Shown in pieces: positions 1 through 13,078 of a stretch of DNA of 64,000 bases. The translations under genes and the position numbers were made by a program. Below the pieces are notes generated by a model, which saw only the letters and a list, made by a program, of their open reading frames with translations, did no database searches and was not told the origin of the DNA. The stretch covers positions 2,205,501 through 2,269,500 of the forward strand of contig CAXIWW010000817.1 in NCBI GenBank assembly GCA_964036315.1, written 5' to 3'. The stretch's first letter is position 1. Each line of letters begins with the position of its first letter. The DNA comes from Acanthosepion esculentum. Its lineage: Eukaryota; Mollusca; Cephalopoda; Sepiida; Sepiidae.

Positions 1-2253
1 CGTAGCAGCCTGATATTGCTTGTAAGGCAGTTGCCACAAAAGAGCCAGGAGAAATTGGCTTGTCGCCGCCTGGGATTGCTTGTAAGGCAATTCGCACAAA
101 AAGCCAGGAGAATTCATAATGCTGCAGCCTGAGAATGCTTGTAAGGCAGATGCCACAGATGAGCCTGGGGAAATCGGTTCGTAGCAACCTGAGATTGCTT
201 GTATGGCAGTTGTCACAATAGAACCAGGAGAATTTGGCTTATAGCAGCCTGAGATTGCTTGTAAGGAAGTTACCACAAAAGAGCCAGGAGATATCGGCAC
301 GTAACCGCCTGGTATTGTTTTTAAGACAATTGGCACAAAAAGTCAGGAGAACTGCCCTGCGGCAGCCTGAGATTGCTTGTAAGGCAGTTGTCACAAAAGA
401 GACAGTAGATGTCGATTTGTAGTGGCCTGATATTGCTTGCAAAGCAGTTTCACAAAAGAGCCAGGCGTATTCGGCTTGTAGCAGCCTGAGATTGCTTGTA
501 AGGCAGTTACCACAAAAGAGCCAGGAGAAATCGGCACGTAGCCGCCTGGGATTGCTTTTAAGGCAATTGGCACAAAAAGTCAGGAGAACTGTCCTGGCGG
601 AAGACTGAGATTGCTTGTAAAGCAGTTGTCACAAAAGAGACAGGAGATGTCGGCTTGTAGAAGCCTGACATTGCTTGTAAGGCAGTTGTCACAAAAGCGC
701 CAGGAGAATACGGCTTGTAGCAGCCTGAGATTTCTTGTAAGGCAGTTGCCACAAAAGCGCCAGGAGAAATCGGCTCGTAGACGCTTGGGATTGCTTGTAA
801 GGCAATTTGCACAAAAAGGCAGGAGAATTCATATTGCTGCAGCCTGAGAATGCTTTTAAGGCAGATGACACAGATGAGCCAGGAGAAATCGGTTCGTAGC
901 AGCCTGGGATTGGTTGTAAGGCAATTAGCACAAAAATAAGGAGAATTGGACTAGCGTCAGCCTGAGATTGCTTGTAAGGCAGTTGTCACAAAAGAACCAG
1001 TATATGTCGATTTGTAGCGGCCAATTCGGCTTGTAGCAGGCTGAGATTGCTTGTAAGGCAGTTTTCACAAAAGAGACAAGAGATGTGGGTTTGTAGAAGC
1101 CTGAGATTGCTTGAAAGGCAGTTTTCACAAAAGAGCCAAGAGAAGTCGGCTCGTAGCAGTCTGACATTGCTTGTAAGGCAGTTTTCACAAAAGAGCCAGG
1201 AGAAGTCGGCTTGTTGCAGACTGAGATTGCTTGTAAGGCAGTTGCTGCAAAAGAGGCAGTAGAAATCGGCTTGTAGCAGCCTGAGATCCTTTGTCAGACA
1301 GTTTTCACAAATAGCCCGGAGAAGTCGGCCGATACCAGCGGGAGATTCCTTGTAAGGGAGTTGTCAAAAAAGAGTCAGCAGGTGTAAGTTTGTAGAAGCC
1401 TGAGATTGCGTGTAAAGCCAGGGGAAACGGGCTCGTAGCTGCGTGGAATTGCTTGTAATGAAACTGGCACAAAAATCCAAGAGAATTGGGCTTGCTGCTG
1501 TGAAGAGCCAGAAGAAATCAGCCCGCAGCAGCCTGGGATGGTTTGTAAGGCAATTGGCAAAAAGCCAGTAGAATTAGGCTTGCTGAACCCTGAGATTGCT
1601 TGTAAGGCCAGGCGTAGACGGCTTGTAGCAGTCTGAGATTGCTTTTAAGGCATTTGTCACAAAAGAAAGATGACGGCTCGTAGAAGCCTGAGATTGCTTT
1701 TAATCAGTTGTCACAAAAGAGCCAGTAGAATTCGTCTTGTAGCAGCCTGAGATTGCTTGTAAGGCAGTCGACACAAAAGAGCCTTGAGAACTCGGCTCGT
1801 AGCAGCCTGGGATTATTTTGTAAGGCAATTTGCAAAAAAGCCAGGAACATTGGGCTTGCTGCAGCCTGAGATTGCTTGTAAGGCAGTTGTCACGAAAGAC
1901 CCAGGAGATCGAATTTTTAGCAGCCTGAGATTGCTTGTAATGCAGTTGTCTTAAAAGTACCATCAGGTGTAGGCTTGTAGAAGAATGAGATTGCTTGTAA
2001 GGCAATTTTCACAAATCTCCCAGGAGAACCGGCTCGTAGAATCCTATGTTTGCGTGTAAGGCACTTTCCACAAAAAGCCAGGAGAAATGGGCTCGTAGCA
2101 GCCTGAGATTGATTGTAAGGCTGTTTTCACAAAATGAGCCAGCAGAATTGGGCTTCCTGCAGCCTGAGATTCGTTGTAAGGCAGTTGTCACAACAAGCCA
2201 GGAGAAATGGGCTCGTAGCTGCGTGGGATTGCTTGTAAGGCAAATGGCACAAA
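1..2253 (+). repeat. Satellite A array 1 (60-bp monomer), forward
   Basis: Degenerate tandem array of a 60-bp monomer, about 37 copies, entering from beyond the left edge. A clean monomer of this family can be seen at 15961-16020. Diagnostic words are GCTTGTAAGGCAGTTGTCAC, AGCCTGAGATTG and AAAAGAGCCAGGAGAA. Two monomer flavours alternate irregularly: one with CCTGAGATTG and GGCAGTTGTCACAAAAGAG, and one with CCTGGGATTG and GGCAATTGGCACAAAAAG. Copies are quite diverged, with many 1-3 bp indels and shortened units (for example near 1015-1025 and 1560-1700), which suggests an old array edge. Because 60 is a multiple of three, reading frames stay open for a few monomers on both strands. There are no start context, splice signals or conserved stops, so I treat the array as non-coding. 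No named satellite is recognised. Confidence 0.93.
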
Positions 2254-2264
2254 TCACTTGGTTT
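2246..2264. other. A-to-B satellite junction
   Basis: Family A text (GCAAATGGCACAAA) runs directly into family B text (TCACTTGGTTTCTGGTGC) with no unique sequence between. The first B unit is entered near the start of an m3-type monomer. Only a base or two could be shared at the switch. Confidence 0.85.
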
Positions 2265-5200
2265 CTGGTGCATATTTGAGCGTCTAATATAAAAAGATAA
2301 ACTACCACCAGCAGCATGACCTCTGATTTGTTGGTTTCCGGTCCATATTTGAGAGTCTAATGTAAGGTTTAGACTACGTCCAGAAGCATCGCCTCTGACC
2401 TTTTGGCTTCCGGTCCATATTTGAGCCTCTTGTGTAAGATGATACACTACTTCCAGCAGCCCTGTTTCTGATCACTTGGTTTCTGGTGCATATTTCAGCG
2501 TCTAATGTAAAAAGATAAACTACGTACAGCAGCATGGCCTTTGATCTGTTGGTTTCCGGTCCATATTTGAGCGTCTAATGTAAGATTTTAGACTACGTCC
2601 AGCAGCATAGCCTCTGACCTGTTGGCTTCCGGTCCATATTTGAGCGTCTTGTGTATGATGATACACTACGTCCACCAGCCCTGTTTCTGATCTCTTGGAT
2701 TCTGGTGCATAATTGAGGGTCTTATGTAAAAAGATAAACTACGTCCAGCAGCATGGCCTCTGATATGTTGGTTTCACGTCCATATTTGAGCGTCTAATGT
2801 AAGATTTTTGACTAGGTCCAGCAGGTGGACTCTGACCTGTTGGTTTCCGGTCCACGTTTGTGCGTCTTGTGTAAGACGATATACTACGTCTAGCATCCCT
2901 GTTTCTGATCTCTTGGTATCTGGTGAATATTTGAGCGTCTAATGTAAAAAGATAAACTACGTCCAGCAGAATGGCCTCTGATCTGTTGGTTTCCGGACCA
3001 TATTTGAGCGTCCAATGTAAGATTTTAGACTACGTCCAGCCGCATTGCCTCTGACCTGTTGGCTTCAGGTCCATATTTGAGCGTCTTGTGTAAGATGATA
3101 CACTACGTCCAGCAGCCCTGCTTCTGATCTCTTGGTATCTTGTGCATCTTTGAGCGTCTAATGTAAAAAGATAACCTACTTTCCAGCAGCATGGCCTCTG
3201 ATCTGTTGGTTTCCGGTGCATATTTGAGCGTCTAATGTAAGATTTTTGAATACGTCCAGCAGGTGCCCTCTGATCGGTTGGTTTCCGGTCGATATTTGAG
3301 CGTCTAATGTAAGATTTTACATGACGTCCAGCAGTGTGGCCTCTGACCTGTTTGCTTCCGGTCCATATTTGGGCCTCTTGTGTAAGATGATACAGTACCT
3401 CCAGCAGCCATGATTCTGATCTGTTGGATTCTGGTGCATATCTGAGCGTCTAATGTAAATAGATAAACTATGTCCAGCAGCATGGCCTCTGATCTGTTGG
3501 TTTCCGGTCCATATTTGAGCGTCTTGTGCAAGATGATACACTACGTCCAGCAGCCCTGTTTCTGATCTCTTGGTTTCTGGTGCATATTTGAGCGTCTAAT
3601 TTAAAAAGATAAACTACGCCCAGCAGCATGGCCTCTGATCTGTTGGTTTCCGGTCCATATTTGAGCCTCTAATATAAGATATTACATGACGTCCAGCGGC
3701 ATGGCCTCTGACCTGTTGGTTTCCGGTCCATATTTGAGCGTCTTGTGCAAGATGATACACTACGTCCAGCAGCCCTGTTTCTGATCTCTTGGTTTCTGGT
3801 GTATATTTGAGCGTCTAATTTAAAAAGATAAACTACGCCCAGCAGCATGGCCTTTGATCTGTTGGTTTCCGTCCATATTTGAATGTCTTATATAAGATTC
3901 TAGACTACGTCCAGCAGCATGTCTTCTGACCTGTTGGCTTCCGGTCCATATTTGAGCCTCTTGTGTAAGATGATACACTACGTCCAGCAGCCATGATTAT
4001 GATCTTTTGGATTCTGGTGAATATTTGAACGTCTAATGTAAAAAGATAAACTACGTCCAGCAGCATGGCCTCTGATCTGTTGGTTTCTGTTCCATATTTG
4101 AGCCTCTAATGTAAGATTTTATACTACGTCCAGCAGATGGCCTCTGACCTGTTAGCTTCAGGTCAATATTTGAGCGTCTTGTGTAAGATGATACACTACA
4201 TCCAGCAGCCCTGTTTCTGATCTCTTGGTTTCTGGTGCATATTTGAGCGTCTAATGTAAGATTTTACATGATATCCAGCAGCTTGTCCTCTGACCCGTTG
4301 CCTTCCGGTCCATATTTGAGCCGATTGTGTAAGATGATACACTACGTCCAGCAGCCATTATTCTGATCTGTTGGATTCTGGTGCATATTTGAGCGTCTAA
4401 TGTAATAAGATAAACTACGACCAGCAGCATGGCCTCTGATATGTTGGTTTCCCGTCCATATTTGAGCGTCTAATGTAAGATTTTTCATGATGTCCAGCAG
4501 CAGGGCCTCTGATCTGTTGGTTTCCCGTCGATATTTGTACGTCTAATGTAAGATTTTAGAGTACGTCGATCAGCATCGCCTCTGACCTGTTGGCTTCCAG
4601 TCCATATTTGTGCGTCTTGTGCAAGATGATACACTATGTCCAGCAGCCCTGTTTCTGATCTCTTGATTTCTGGTGCATATTTGAGCGTCTAATATAAAAA
4701 GATAAACTACGTCCAGCAGCATGGCCTCTGATGTGTTGGTTTCCGGTCCACGTTTGTGCGTCTTGTGTAAGATGATACACTACGTCTAGCATCTCTGTTT
4801 CTGATCTCTTGGTTTCTGGGGAATATTCGAGCGTCTAATGTAAAAAGATAAACTACGTCCAGGAGCATGGCTTCTGATCTGTTGGTTTCCGGTCCTTATT
4901 TGAGCGTCTAATGTAAATTATAGACTACGCCCAGCAGCATGGCCTCAGAACTGTTGGCTTCCGGTTCATATTTGAGCGTCTTGTGTAAGATGATACACTA
5001 CGTCCAGCAACCATGATACTGATCTCTTGGTTTCTGGTGCATATTTGAGCGTCTAATATAAAAAGATAAACTACGTCCAGCAGCATGGCCTCTGATCTGT
5101 TGGTTTCCGGTCCATATTTGAGCGTCTTGTGTAAGATGATACACTACGTCCAGCAGCCCTGTTTCTGATCTCTTGGTTTGTGGTGCATATTTGAGCGTCT

Positions 5201-8200
5201 AATGTAAAAAGATAAACTACGTCCAGCAGCATGGCCTCTGATCTGTTGGTTTGCGGTCCATATTTGAGCGTCTAATGTGAGATATTACATGACGTCCAGC
5301 AGCGTGGCCTCTGACCTGTTGGATTCTGGTCCATATTTGAGCCTCTTGTGTAAGATGATACAGTACGTCCAGTAGCCATGATTCTGATCTGTTGGATTCT
5401 GGTGCATATTTGAGCGTCTAATTTGAAAAGATAAACTAAGACCAGCAGCATGGCCTCTGATCTGTTGGTTTCCGTTCCATATTTGAGCGTCTAATTTAAG
5501 ATTTCAGAGTACGTCGAGCAGCATGACCTCTGACCTGTTGGCTTCCGGTCCATATTTGAGCGTCTTGTGTAAGATGATACACTACGTCCAGCAGCCCTGT
5601 TTCTGATCTCTTGGTTTCTGGTGCATATTTGAGCGTCTAATTTAAAAAGATAAACTACGTCCAGCAGCATGGCCTCTGATCTGTTGGTTTCCGCTCCATA
5701 TTTGAGCCTCTAATGTAAGATATTACATGACGTCCAGCAGCATGGCCTCTGACCTGTTGGTGTCCGGTCCACATTTGAGCGTCTTGTGTAAGATGATACA
5801 CTACGTCTAGCATCCCTGTTTCTGATCTCTTGGTTTCTGGTAAATATTTGAGCGTCTAATGTAAAAAGATAAACTACGTCCAGCAGCATAGCTTCTGATC
5901 TGTTGGTTTCCGTCCATATTTGAAAGTCTCATGTAAGATTTTAGACTACGTCCAGCAGCATGGCCTCTGACCTGTTGGCTTCCGGTCCATATGTGAGCGT
6001 CTTGTGTAAGAGGATACACTACGTCCAGCAGCCATGATTCTGATCTGTTGGTTGCTGGTGCATATTTGAGCGTATAATTTAAAACGATAAACTACGTCCA
6101 GCAGCATGTCCTCTTATCTGTTGGTTTCCGGTCCATATTTGAGCGTCTAATGTAAGATTTTACATGATGTCCAGCAGCATGGCCTCTGACCTGTTGGCTT
6201 CCGGTCCATATTTGAGCGTCTTGTGTAAGATGATACACTACGTCCAGCAGCCATGATTCTGATCTCTTGGTTTCCGGTCCATATTTTGAGCGTCTAATAT
6301 AAAAAGATAAACTACGACCAGCAGCACAGCCTCTGATCTGTTGGTTTCCCGTCCATATTTGAGCGTCTAAATGTAAGATTTTAGAGTACGTCCAGCAGCA
6401 TAGTCTCTGACCTGTTGGATTCCGGTACATATTTGAGCGTCTTGTGTAAGGTGATACACTACGTCCAGCAGCCATGATTCAGATCTGTTGGTTTCTGGTA
6501 CATATTTGAGCTTCTAATTTAAAAAGATAAACTACGACCAGCAGCATGGCCTCTGACCTGTTGGTTTCCCGTCCATATTTGAGCGTCTAATGTAAGATTT
6601 TAGACTACGTCCAGCCACATGGCCTCTGACCTGTTGGCTTGCAGTCCATATTTGAGCGTTTTCTGTAAGATGATACACTACGTCCAGCAGCCCTGTTTCT
6701 GATCTCTTGGTTTCTGGTGCATATTTGAGCGTCTAATATAAAAAGATAAACTACACCCTGCAGCATGGCCTCAGAATTGTTGGTTTCCGTTCCACATTTG
6801 AGCGTCTAATGTAAGATTTTAGCATACATCCAGCAGCATGCCCTCTGACGTGTAGGCTTCCGGTCCATATTAGAGCGTCTTCTGTAAGATGATACACTAC
6901 GTCCAGCAGCCATGATTCTGATCTGTTGGTTTCTGGTGCACATTTGAGCGTATAATGTAAAAAGATAAACTACGCCAGCAGCATGTCCTCAGAACTGTTG
7001 GTTTCCGTTCCATATTTGAGCATGTAATGTAAGATTTTAGACTACGCCCAGCAGCATGGCCTCTGACCTGTTGACTTCCGGTCCATATTTGAGCGTCTTG
7101 TGTAAGATGATACACTACGTCCAGCAGCAATGATTCTGATCTGTTGGTTTCTGGTGCATATTTTGAGCGTCTAATGTAAAAAGATAAACTACGACCAGCA
7201 GCATGGCCTCTGACCTGTAGGTTTCCGGTCATATTTGAGCGTCTAATGTAAGATTTTAGACTACGTCCAGCAGCATTGACTCTGACCTGTTGGCTTCCGG
7301 TCCATATTTGAGCGTCTTGTGTAAGATGATGCACTACGTCCAGCAGCCATGATCCTGATCTCTTGGTTTCCGGTCCATATTTGAGCGTCTAATATAAAAA
7401 GATAAACTACGACCAGCAGCACAGCCTCTGATCTGTTGGTTTCCGATCCATATTTGAGCGTCTAATGTAAGATTTTAGACTACGTCCAGCAGCATAGTCT
7501 TTGATCTGTTGGATTCCGGTCCATATTTGAGCGTCTTGTGTAAGGTGATACACTACGACCAGCAGCCATGATTCTGATCTGTTGGTTTCTGGTACATATT
7601 TGAGCTTCTAATGTAAAAAGATAAACTACGACCAGCAGCATGGCCTCTGACCTGTTGGTTTCCCGTCCATATTTGAGCGTCTAATGTAAGATTTTAGACT
7701 ACGTCCAGCAGCATGGCCTATGATCTGTTGGTTTCCGGTCCATATTTGAGCGTCTAATGTAAGATTTTAGACTCCGTCCAGCAGCATAGTCTCTGACATG
7801 TTGGTTTCCGGTCCATATTTGAGCGTCTTGTGTAAGATGATACACTACTTCCAGCAGCCATGATTCTGATCTGTTGGTTTCTGTTGCATATTTGAGCGTA
7901 TAATGTAAAAAGATAAACTACGTCCAGCAGCATGGCCTCTGACCTGTTGGTTTCCCGTCCATATTTGAGCGTCTAATGTAAGATTTTAGACACCGTCCAG
8001 CAGCATAGTCTTTGATCTGTTGGCTTCCGGTCCATATTTGAGCGTCTTGTGTAAGATGATACACTATGTCCAGCAGCCCTGTTTCTGATCGCTTGGTTTC
8101 TGGTACATATTTGACCGTCTAATGTAAAAAGATAAACTACGTCCAGCATCATGGCGTCAGAACTGTTGGTTTCCGTTCCATATTTGAGCGTCTAATGTAA

Positions 8201-11200
8201 GATTTTAGACTACATCAAGCAGCATGCCCTCTGACCTGTAGGCTTCCGGTCCATATTTTAGCGTCTTGTGTAAGATGATACACTACGTCCAGCAGCCATG
8301 ATTCTTATCTGTTGTTTTCTGGTGCATATTTGAGCGTCTAATGTAACAAGATAAACTACGTCCAGCAGCATGGCCTCTGATCTGTTGGTTTCCGGTCCAT
8401 ATTTGAGCGTCTATTGTAAGATTTTAGACTACATGCAGCATCATTGCCTCTGATTTCTTGGCTTCCGGTCCATATTTGGGCGTCTTGTTTAAGATGATCC
8501 ACTACGTCCAGCAGCCATGATTCTGATCTGTTGGTTTCTGGTACATATTTGAGCTTCTAATATAAAAGTATAAACTACGACCAGCAGCATGGCCTCGGAT
8601 CTGTTGGTTTCCGGTCCATATTTGAGCGTCTAAGGTAGGATTTTAGACTACGCCCAGCAGCATGGCCTCTGACCTGTCTGCTTCAGGTCCATAATTGAGC
8701 GTCTTGTGTAAGATGATACACTACGTCCAGCAGCCATGATTCTGATCTCTTTGTTTCTGGTGCATATTTGAGCGTCAAATGTAAATAGATAAACTACGAC
8801 CAGCAGCATGGCCCCTGACCTGTTGGATTCCCGTCCATATTTGAGCGTCTAATGTAAGATTTTAGACTACGTCCAGCAGCACAGGCTCTGATCTGTTGGT
8901 TTCCGGTCCATATTTGAGCGTCTAATTTAAAAAGATAAACTACGACCAGCAGCACAGCCTCAGATCTGTGTGATTCCCGTCCATATTTGAGCGTCTAATG
9001 TAAGATTTTAGACTACGTCCAGCAGCCTGGCCTCTGACCTGTTGGCTTCCGGTCCATATTTGAGCGTCTTGTGTAAGATGATACGCTACGTCCAGCAGCC
9101 CTGTTTCTGATCTCTTGGTTTCTGGTGCATATTTGAGCGTCTAATGTAAAAAGATAAACTACGTCCAGTAGCATGGCCTCAGATCTGTTGGTTTCCGTTC
9201 CATATTTGAGCGTCTAATGTAAGATTTTAGATTACGTCCAACAGCATGGCGTCTGACCTGTAGGCTTCCGGTCAATATTTGAGCGTCTTGTGTAAGATGA
9301 TTCACTACGTCCAGCAGCCATGATACTGATCTGTTGGTTTCTGGTGCATATCTGAGCGTATAATGTAAAAAGATAAACTACGTCCAGCAGCATGGCCTCT
9401 GATCTGTTGGTTTCCGGTCCATATTTGAGCGTCTAATGTAAGATTTTAGACTACGCCCAGCAGCATGGCTTCTGACCTGTATGCTTCCGGTCAATATTTG
9501 TGCGTCTTGTGTAAGATAATACACTACGTCCAGCAGCCATGATACTGATCTGTTGGTTTCTGGTGCATATTTGACCAAATAATGTAAAAAGATAAACTAT
9601 TTCCAGCAGCATGGCCTCTATTCTGTTGGTTTCCGGACCATATTTGAGCGTCTAATGTAAGATTTTAGATTACGTCCAGCAGCATGGCCTCTGACCTGTT
9701 GGCTTCCGGTCCATATTTGAGAGTCTTGTGTAAGATGATACACTACGTCCAGCAGCCATGATTCTTATCTGTTGTTTTCTGGTACATATTTGAGCGTCTA
9801 ATGTAAAAAGATAAACTACGCCCAGCAGCATAGCTTCTGATCTGTTGGTTTCCGTCCATATTTGAAAGTCTTATGTAAGATTTTAGACTACGTCCAGCAG
9901 CATGGCCTCTGACCTGTTGGCTTCCGGTCCATATTTGAGCCTCTTTTGTAAGATGATACACTAGGTCCAGCAGCAATGATTCTTATCTGTTGGTTTCTGG
10001 TGCATATTTTGAGCGTATAATGTAAAAAGATAAACTACGCCCAGCAGCATGGCCTCTGATCTGTAGGTTTCCGATCCATATTTGAGCGTCTAAATGTAAG
10101 TATTTAGAGTACGTCCAGCAGCATAGTCTCTGAACTGTTGGATTCCGGTCCATATTTGAGCGTCTTCTGTAAGGTGATACACTACGTCCAGCAGCCATGA
10201 TTCTGATCTGTTGGTTTCTGGTACATATTTGAGCTTCTAATGTAAAAAGATAAACTACGACCAGCAGCATGGCCTCTGACCTGTTGGTTTCCCTTCCATA
10301 TTTAGGCGTCTAATGTAAGATTTTAGACTACGTCCAGCCACATGGCCTCTGACCTGTTGGCTTCCGGTCCATATTTGAGCGTTTTGTGTAAGATGATACA
10401 CTACGTCCAGCAGCCCTGTTTCTGATCTCTTGGTTTCTGGTGCATATTTGAGCGTGTAATATAAAAAGATAAACTACACCCTGCAGCATGGCCTCAGAAT
10501 TGTTGGTTTCCGTTCCACATTTGAGCGTCTAATGTAAGATTTTAGCATACATCCAGCAGCATGCCCTCTGACCTGTAGGCTTCCGGTCCATATTAGAGCG
10601 TCTTCTGTAAGATGATACACTACGTCCAGCAGCCATGATTCTGATCTGTTGGTTTCTGGTGCATATTCGAGCGTCTAATGTAAAAAGATAAACTAAGACC
10701 AGCAGCATGGCCTCTGACCTGTAGGTTTCCGGTCATATTTGAGCGTCTAATGTAAGACTACGACCAGCAGCATTGACTCTGACCTGTTGGCTTCCGGTCC
10801 ATATTTGAGCGTCTTGTGTAAGATGATACACTACGTCCAGCAGCCATGATTCTGATCTCTTGGTTTCCGGTCCATAATTTGACCGTCTAATATAAAAATA
10901 TAAACTACGACCAGCAGCACAGCCTCTGATCTGTTGGTTTCCGATCCACATTTGAGCGTCTAATGTAAGATTTTAGACTACGTCCAGCAGCATAGTCTCT
11001 GACCTGTTGGATTCCGGTCCATATTTTAGCGTCTTGTGTAAGGTGATACACTACGTCCAGCAGCCATGATTCTGATCTGTTGGTTTCTGGTACATATTTG
11101 AGCTTCTAATGTAAAAAGATAAACTACGTCCAGCAGCATTGCCTCTGACCTGTTGGGTTCCCGTCCATATTTGAGCGTCTAATGTAAGATTTTAGACTAC

Positions 11201-11888
11201 GTCCAGCAGCATGGCCTCTGATCTGTTGGTTTCCGGTCCATATTTGAGCGTCTAATGTAAGATTTTAGACTCCGTCCAGCAGCATAGTCTGTGACATGTT
11301 GGCTTCCGGTCCATATTTGAGCGTCTTGTGTAAGATGATACACTACGTCCAGCAGCCATGATTCTGATCTGTTGGTTTTCGGTCCATATTTGAGCGTCTA
11401 ATGTAAGATTTGAGATTACGTCCATCAGCATTGCCTCTGATTTGTTGGCTTCCGGTCCATATTTGAGCGTCTTGTCTAAGAGGATACACTACGTCCAGCA
11501 GCCATGATTCTGATCTCTTGGTTTCTGGTGCATATTTGAGCGTCTAATGTAAAAAGATAAACTACGTCCAGCAGCATGGCCTCAGATCTGTTGGTTTCCG
11601 TTCCATATTTGAGCGTCTAATGTAAGATTTTAGACTACGTCCAGCAACATGGCCTCTGACCTGTTGGCTTCCGGTCCATATTTGAGCGTCTTGTGCAAGA
11701 TGATACACTACATCCAGCAGCCCTGTTTCTGATCTCTTGGTTTGTGATGCATATTTGAGCGTCTAATGTAAAAAGATAAACTACGTCATGCAGCATGGCC
11801 TCTGATAAGTTGGTTTCTGGTCCATATTTGAGCGTCCAATGTAAGATTTTAGACTACGTCAGGCAGCATGGCTTCTGATCTGTTGGTG
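2254..11888 (+). repeat. Satellite B array 1 (73-bp monomer, 219-bp trimer), forward
   Basis: About 9.6 kb, or about 132 monomers of 73 bp. Three monomer types recur in the order m1, m2, m3. m1 carries GTAAGATTTTAGACTACG. m2 carries GACCTGTTGGCTTCC and CTTGTGTAAGATGATACAC. m3 carries TTTCTGGTGCATATTTGAGC and GTAAAAAGATAAACTACG. All share CATATTTGAGCGTCT and ACGTCCAGCAGC. The order is sometimes broken by losses of one or two monomers (for example near 3490-3545, where an m1-like start joins an m2 body). Two m2 endings occur: CCCTGTTTCTGATCTC is common in the first few kilobases and CCATGATTCTGATCTG dominates from about 6 kb. No functional gene is seen; short open frames here are repeat artefacts. 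Confidence 0.95.
11585..11803 (+). repeat. Reference copy of the 219-bp B trimer
   Basis: One intact higher-order unit: m1 at 11585-11657, m2 at 11658-11730 and m3 at 11731-11803, each exactly 73 bp. It is given as a readable example of the unit that builds the three B arrays. The monomers differ mainly in the region after CATATTTGAGCGTCT and in the last 12 bases. Confidence 0.92.
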
Positions 11889-11912
11889 TCCAATTGTCTG
11901 GAATTTCATTTG
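11876..11912. other. B-to-C junction, left copy
   Basis: A B monomer start (GCTTCTGATCTGTTGG) passes into C text (GTGTCCAATTGTCTGGAATT). The same passage, with the same breakpoint, occurs in reverse at 41395-41430. Only a few bases are ambiguous, since TTGGTGTCC resembles both families. Confidence 0.9.
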
Positions 11913-13067
11913 GTCAGATTGTAAAAAGTACAGCTTTCACCAGGTGCGCGGTATGTCGTCTGACAATTTACAGCGTCCGAATTCCAGTGTGCACAATAAG
12001 ACTGCATTTCTAATTTTGCCTTTTTATAGAATCCACAAAATATTGCTGTCCAATTTTCGGGAATATCTTGCCTTATTCATAATTACAAAAGGTTTTTCGT
12101 CACCTTGATTAGAGTCGAGGCGAAATTCAACGGTATGGGGACTTGTGTTAGCCCCTTTGCGGAAATTGTCATGCGGACTTAAACTGGGTAACCAGTCATA
12201 TTTCACCTGTTTATAACTTTTTTCCAGTAAAAGAAATATTTTCAAAATGGGTATCAAATTGTTTGCAATTATTTGATTTGTCTATGTGTACAGGGATTTT
12301 TCATTTGGTCAGAATGTAAAAAGCACAGCTTTCACCAGGTGCGCGGTATGTCGTCTGACAATTTACAGCGTCCGAATTCCAGTGAGCACAATACGATTGC
12401 ATTTGTAATTTTCCTTTTTATAGAATCCACAATATATCGGTGTCCAAATGTTGGGAATTTCTTACCTTATCCCTAATTACAAAAGTTTTTCGACACCTTG
12501 AATGAAGTCGAGGCGAAATTCAACGGTATGGGGACTTGTTTTAGCTCATTTGCAGAAATTGTCATGCGGCCCTAAACTGGGAAATCAGTCATATTTCACT
12601 TGTTTATAAGTTTTTCCAGTCAAAGAAATATTTTCAAAATGGGTATCAAATTGTGTGCAATTATTTGATTTGTCTATGTTTACATGGATTTTTCATTTGC
12701 TCAGATAGTAAAAAGTACAGCTTTCACCATGTGCGCGGTATGTCGTCTGACAATTTACAGCGTCCGAATTCCAGTGTGCACAATAAGACTGCATTTCTAC
12801 TTTTGTCTTTTTATAGAATCCACAAAATATTGCTGTCCAATTTTCGGGAATATCTTGACTTATTCTTAATTACAAAAGTTTTTTCGACACCTTGATTATA
12901 GTCGAGTCTAAATTCAAAGGTATGGGGACTTGTGTTAGCTCATTTGCGGAAATTGTCATGCGTCCCTAAACTGGGAAATCAGTCATATTTCACTTGTTTA
13001 TAAATTTTTCCAGTAAAAGAAATATTTTCAAATGGGTATCAAATTGTGTGCAATTATTTGATTTGTC
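11889..13067 (+). repeat. Satellite C array 1 (about 394-bp unit), forward
   Basis: AT-rich tandem repeat, about three copies. The anchor word beginning TTTCATTTG recurs with spacings of 395 and 392 bp (TGGTCAG at 11911 and 12306, TGCTCAG at 12698). Other markers are GTGCGCGGTATGTCGTCTGA, CAGCGTCCGAATTCCAGTG and AAATTCAACGGTATGGGGAC. The first copy lacks about 233 bp next to the B border. The last copy stops at GATTTGTC, where reverse-oriented A begins. Open frames of 60-80 codons appear at the same place in each copy, but they differ in length and are broken by indels, so I do not call a gene. Confidence 0.93.
11901..11912. other. 233-bp internal deletion in the first C copy
   Basis: In intact C units GGAATTTCTT is followed about 233 bp later by GGATTTTTCATTTGG. 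Here GGAATTTC joins directly to ATTTGG. The two ends share a short ATTTC/TTTC word, so a small-homology deletion is likely. In the second copy the corresponding points are 12461 and 12694. Confidence 0.75.
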
Positions 13068-13078
13068 GGCCGCTACAA
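13060..13078. other. C-to-A junction (A reversed)
   Basis: C text CAATTATTTGATTTGTC is followed at once by GGCCGCTACAAATCGACAT, which is the reverse complement of A. The C unit is cut mid-way, before the expected TATGTTTACAGGG. Confidence 0.88.

Noticed and set aside
1..2253. Naming A, B, C or D as a published satellite and assigning a species
   Set aside because: I do not recognise any monomer with certainty. A period such as 219 bp alone is not evidence of identity with a known satellite of similar length.
2254..11888. CENP-B box in B (CTGTTGGTTTCCGGTCC region)
   Set aside because: Only about five of the nine essential positions of the box agree, so it does not qualify. I found no better match in A, C or D.
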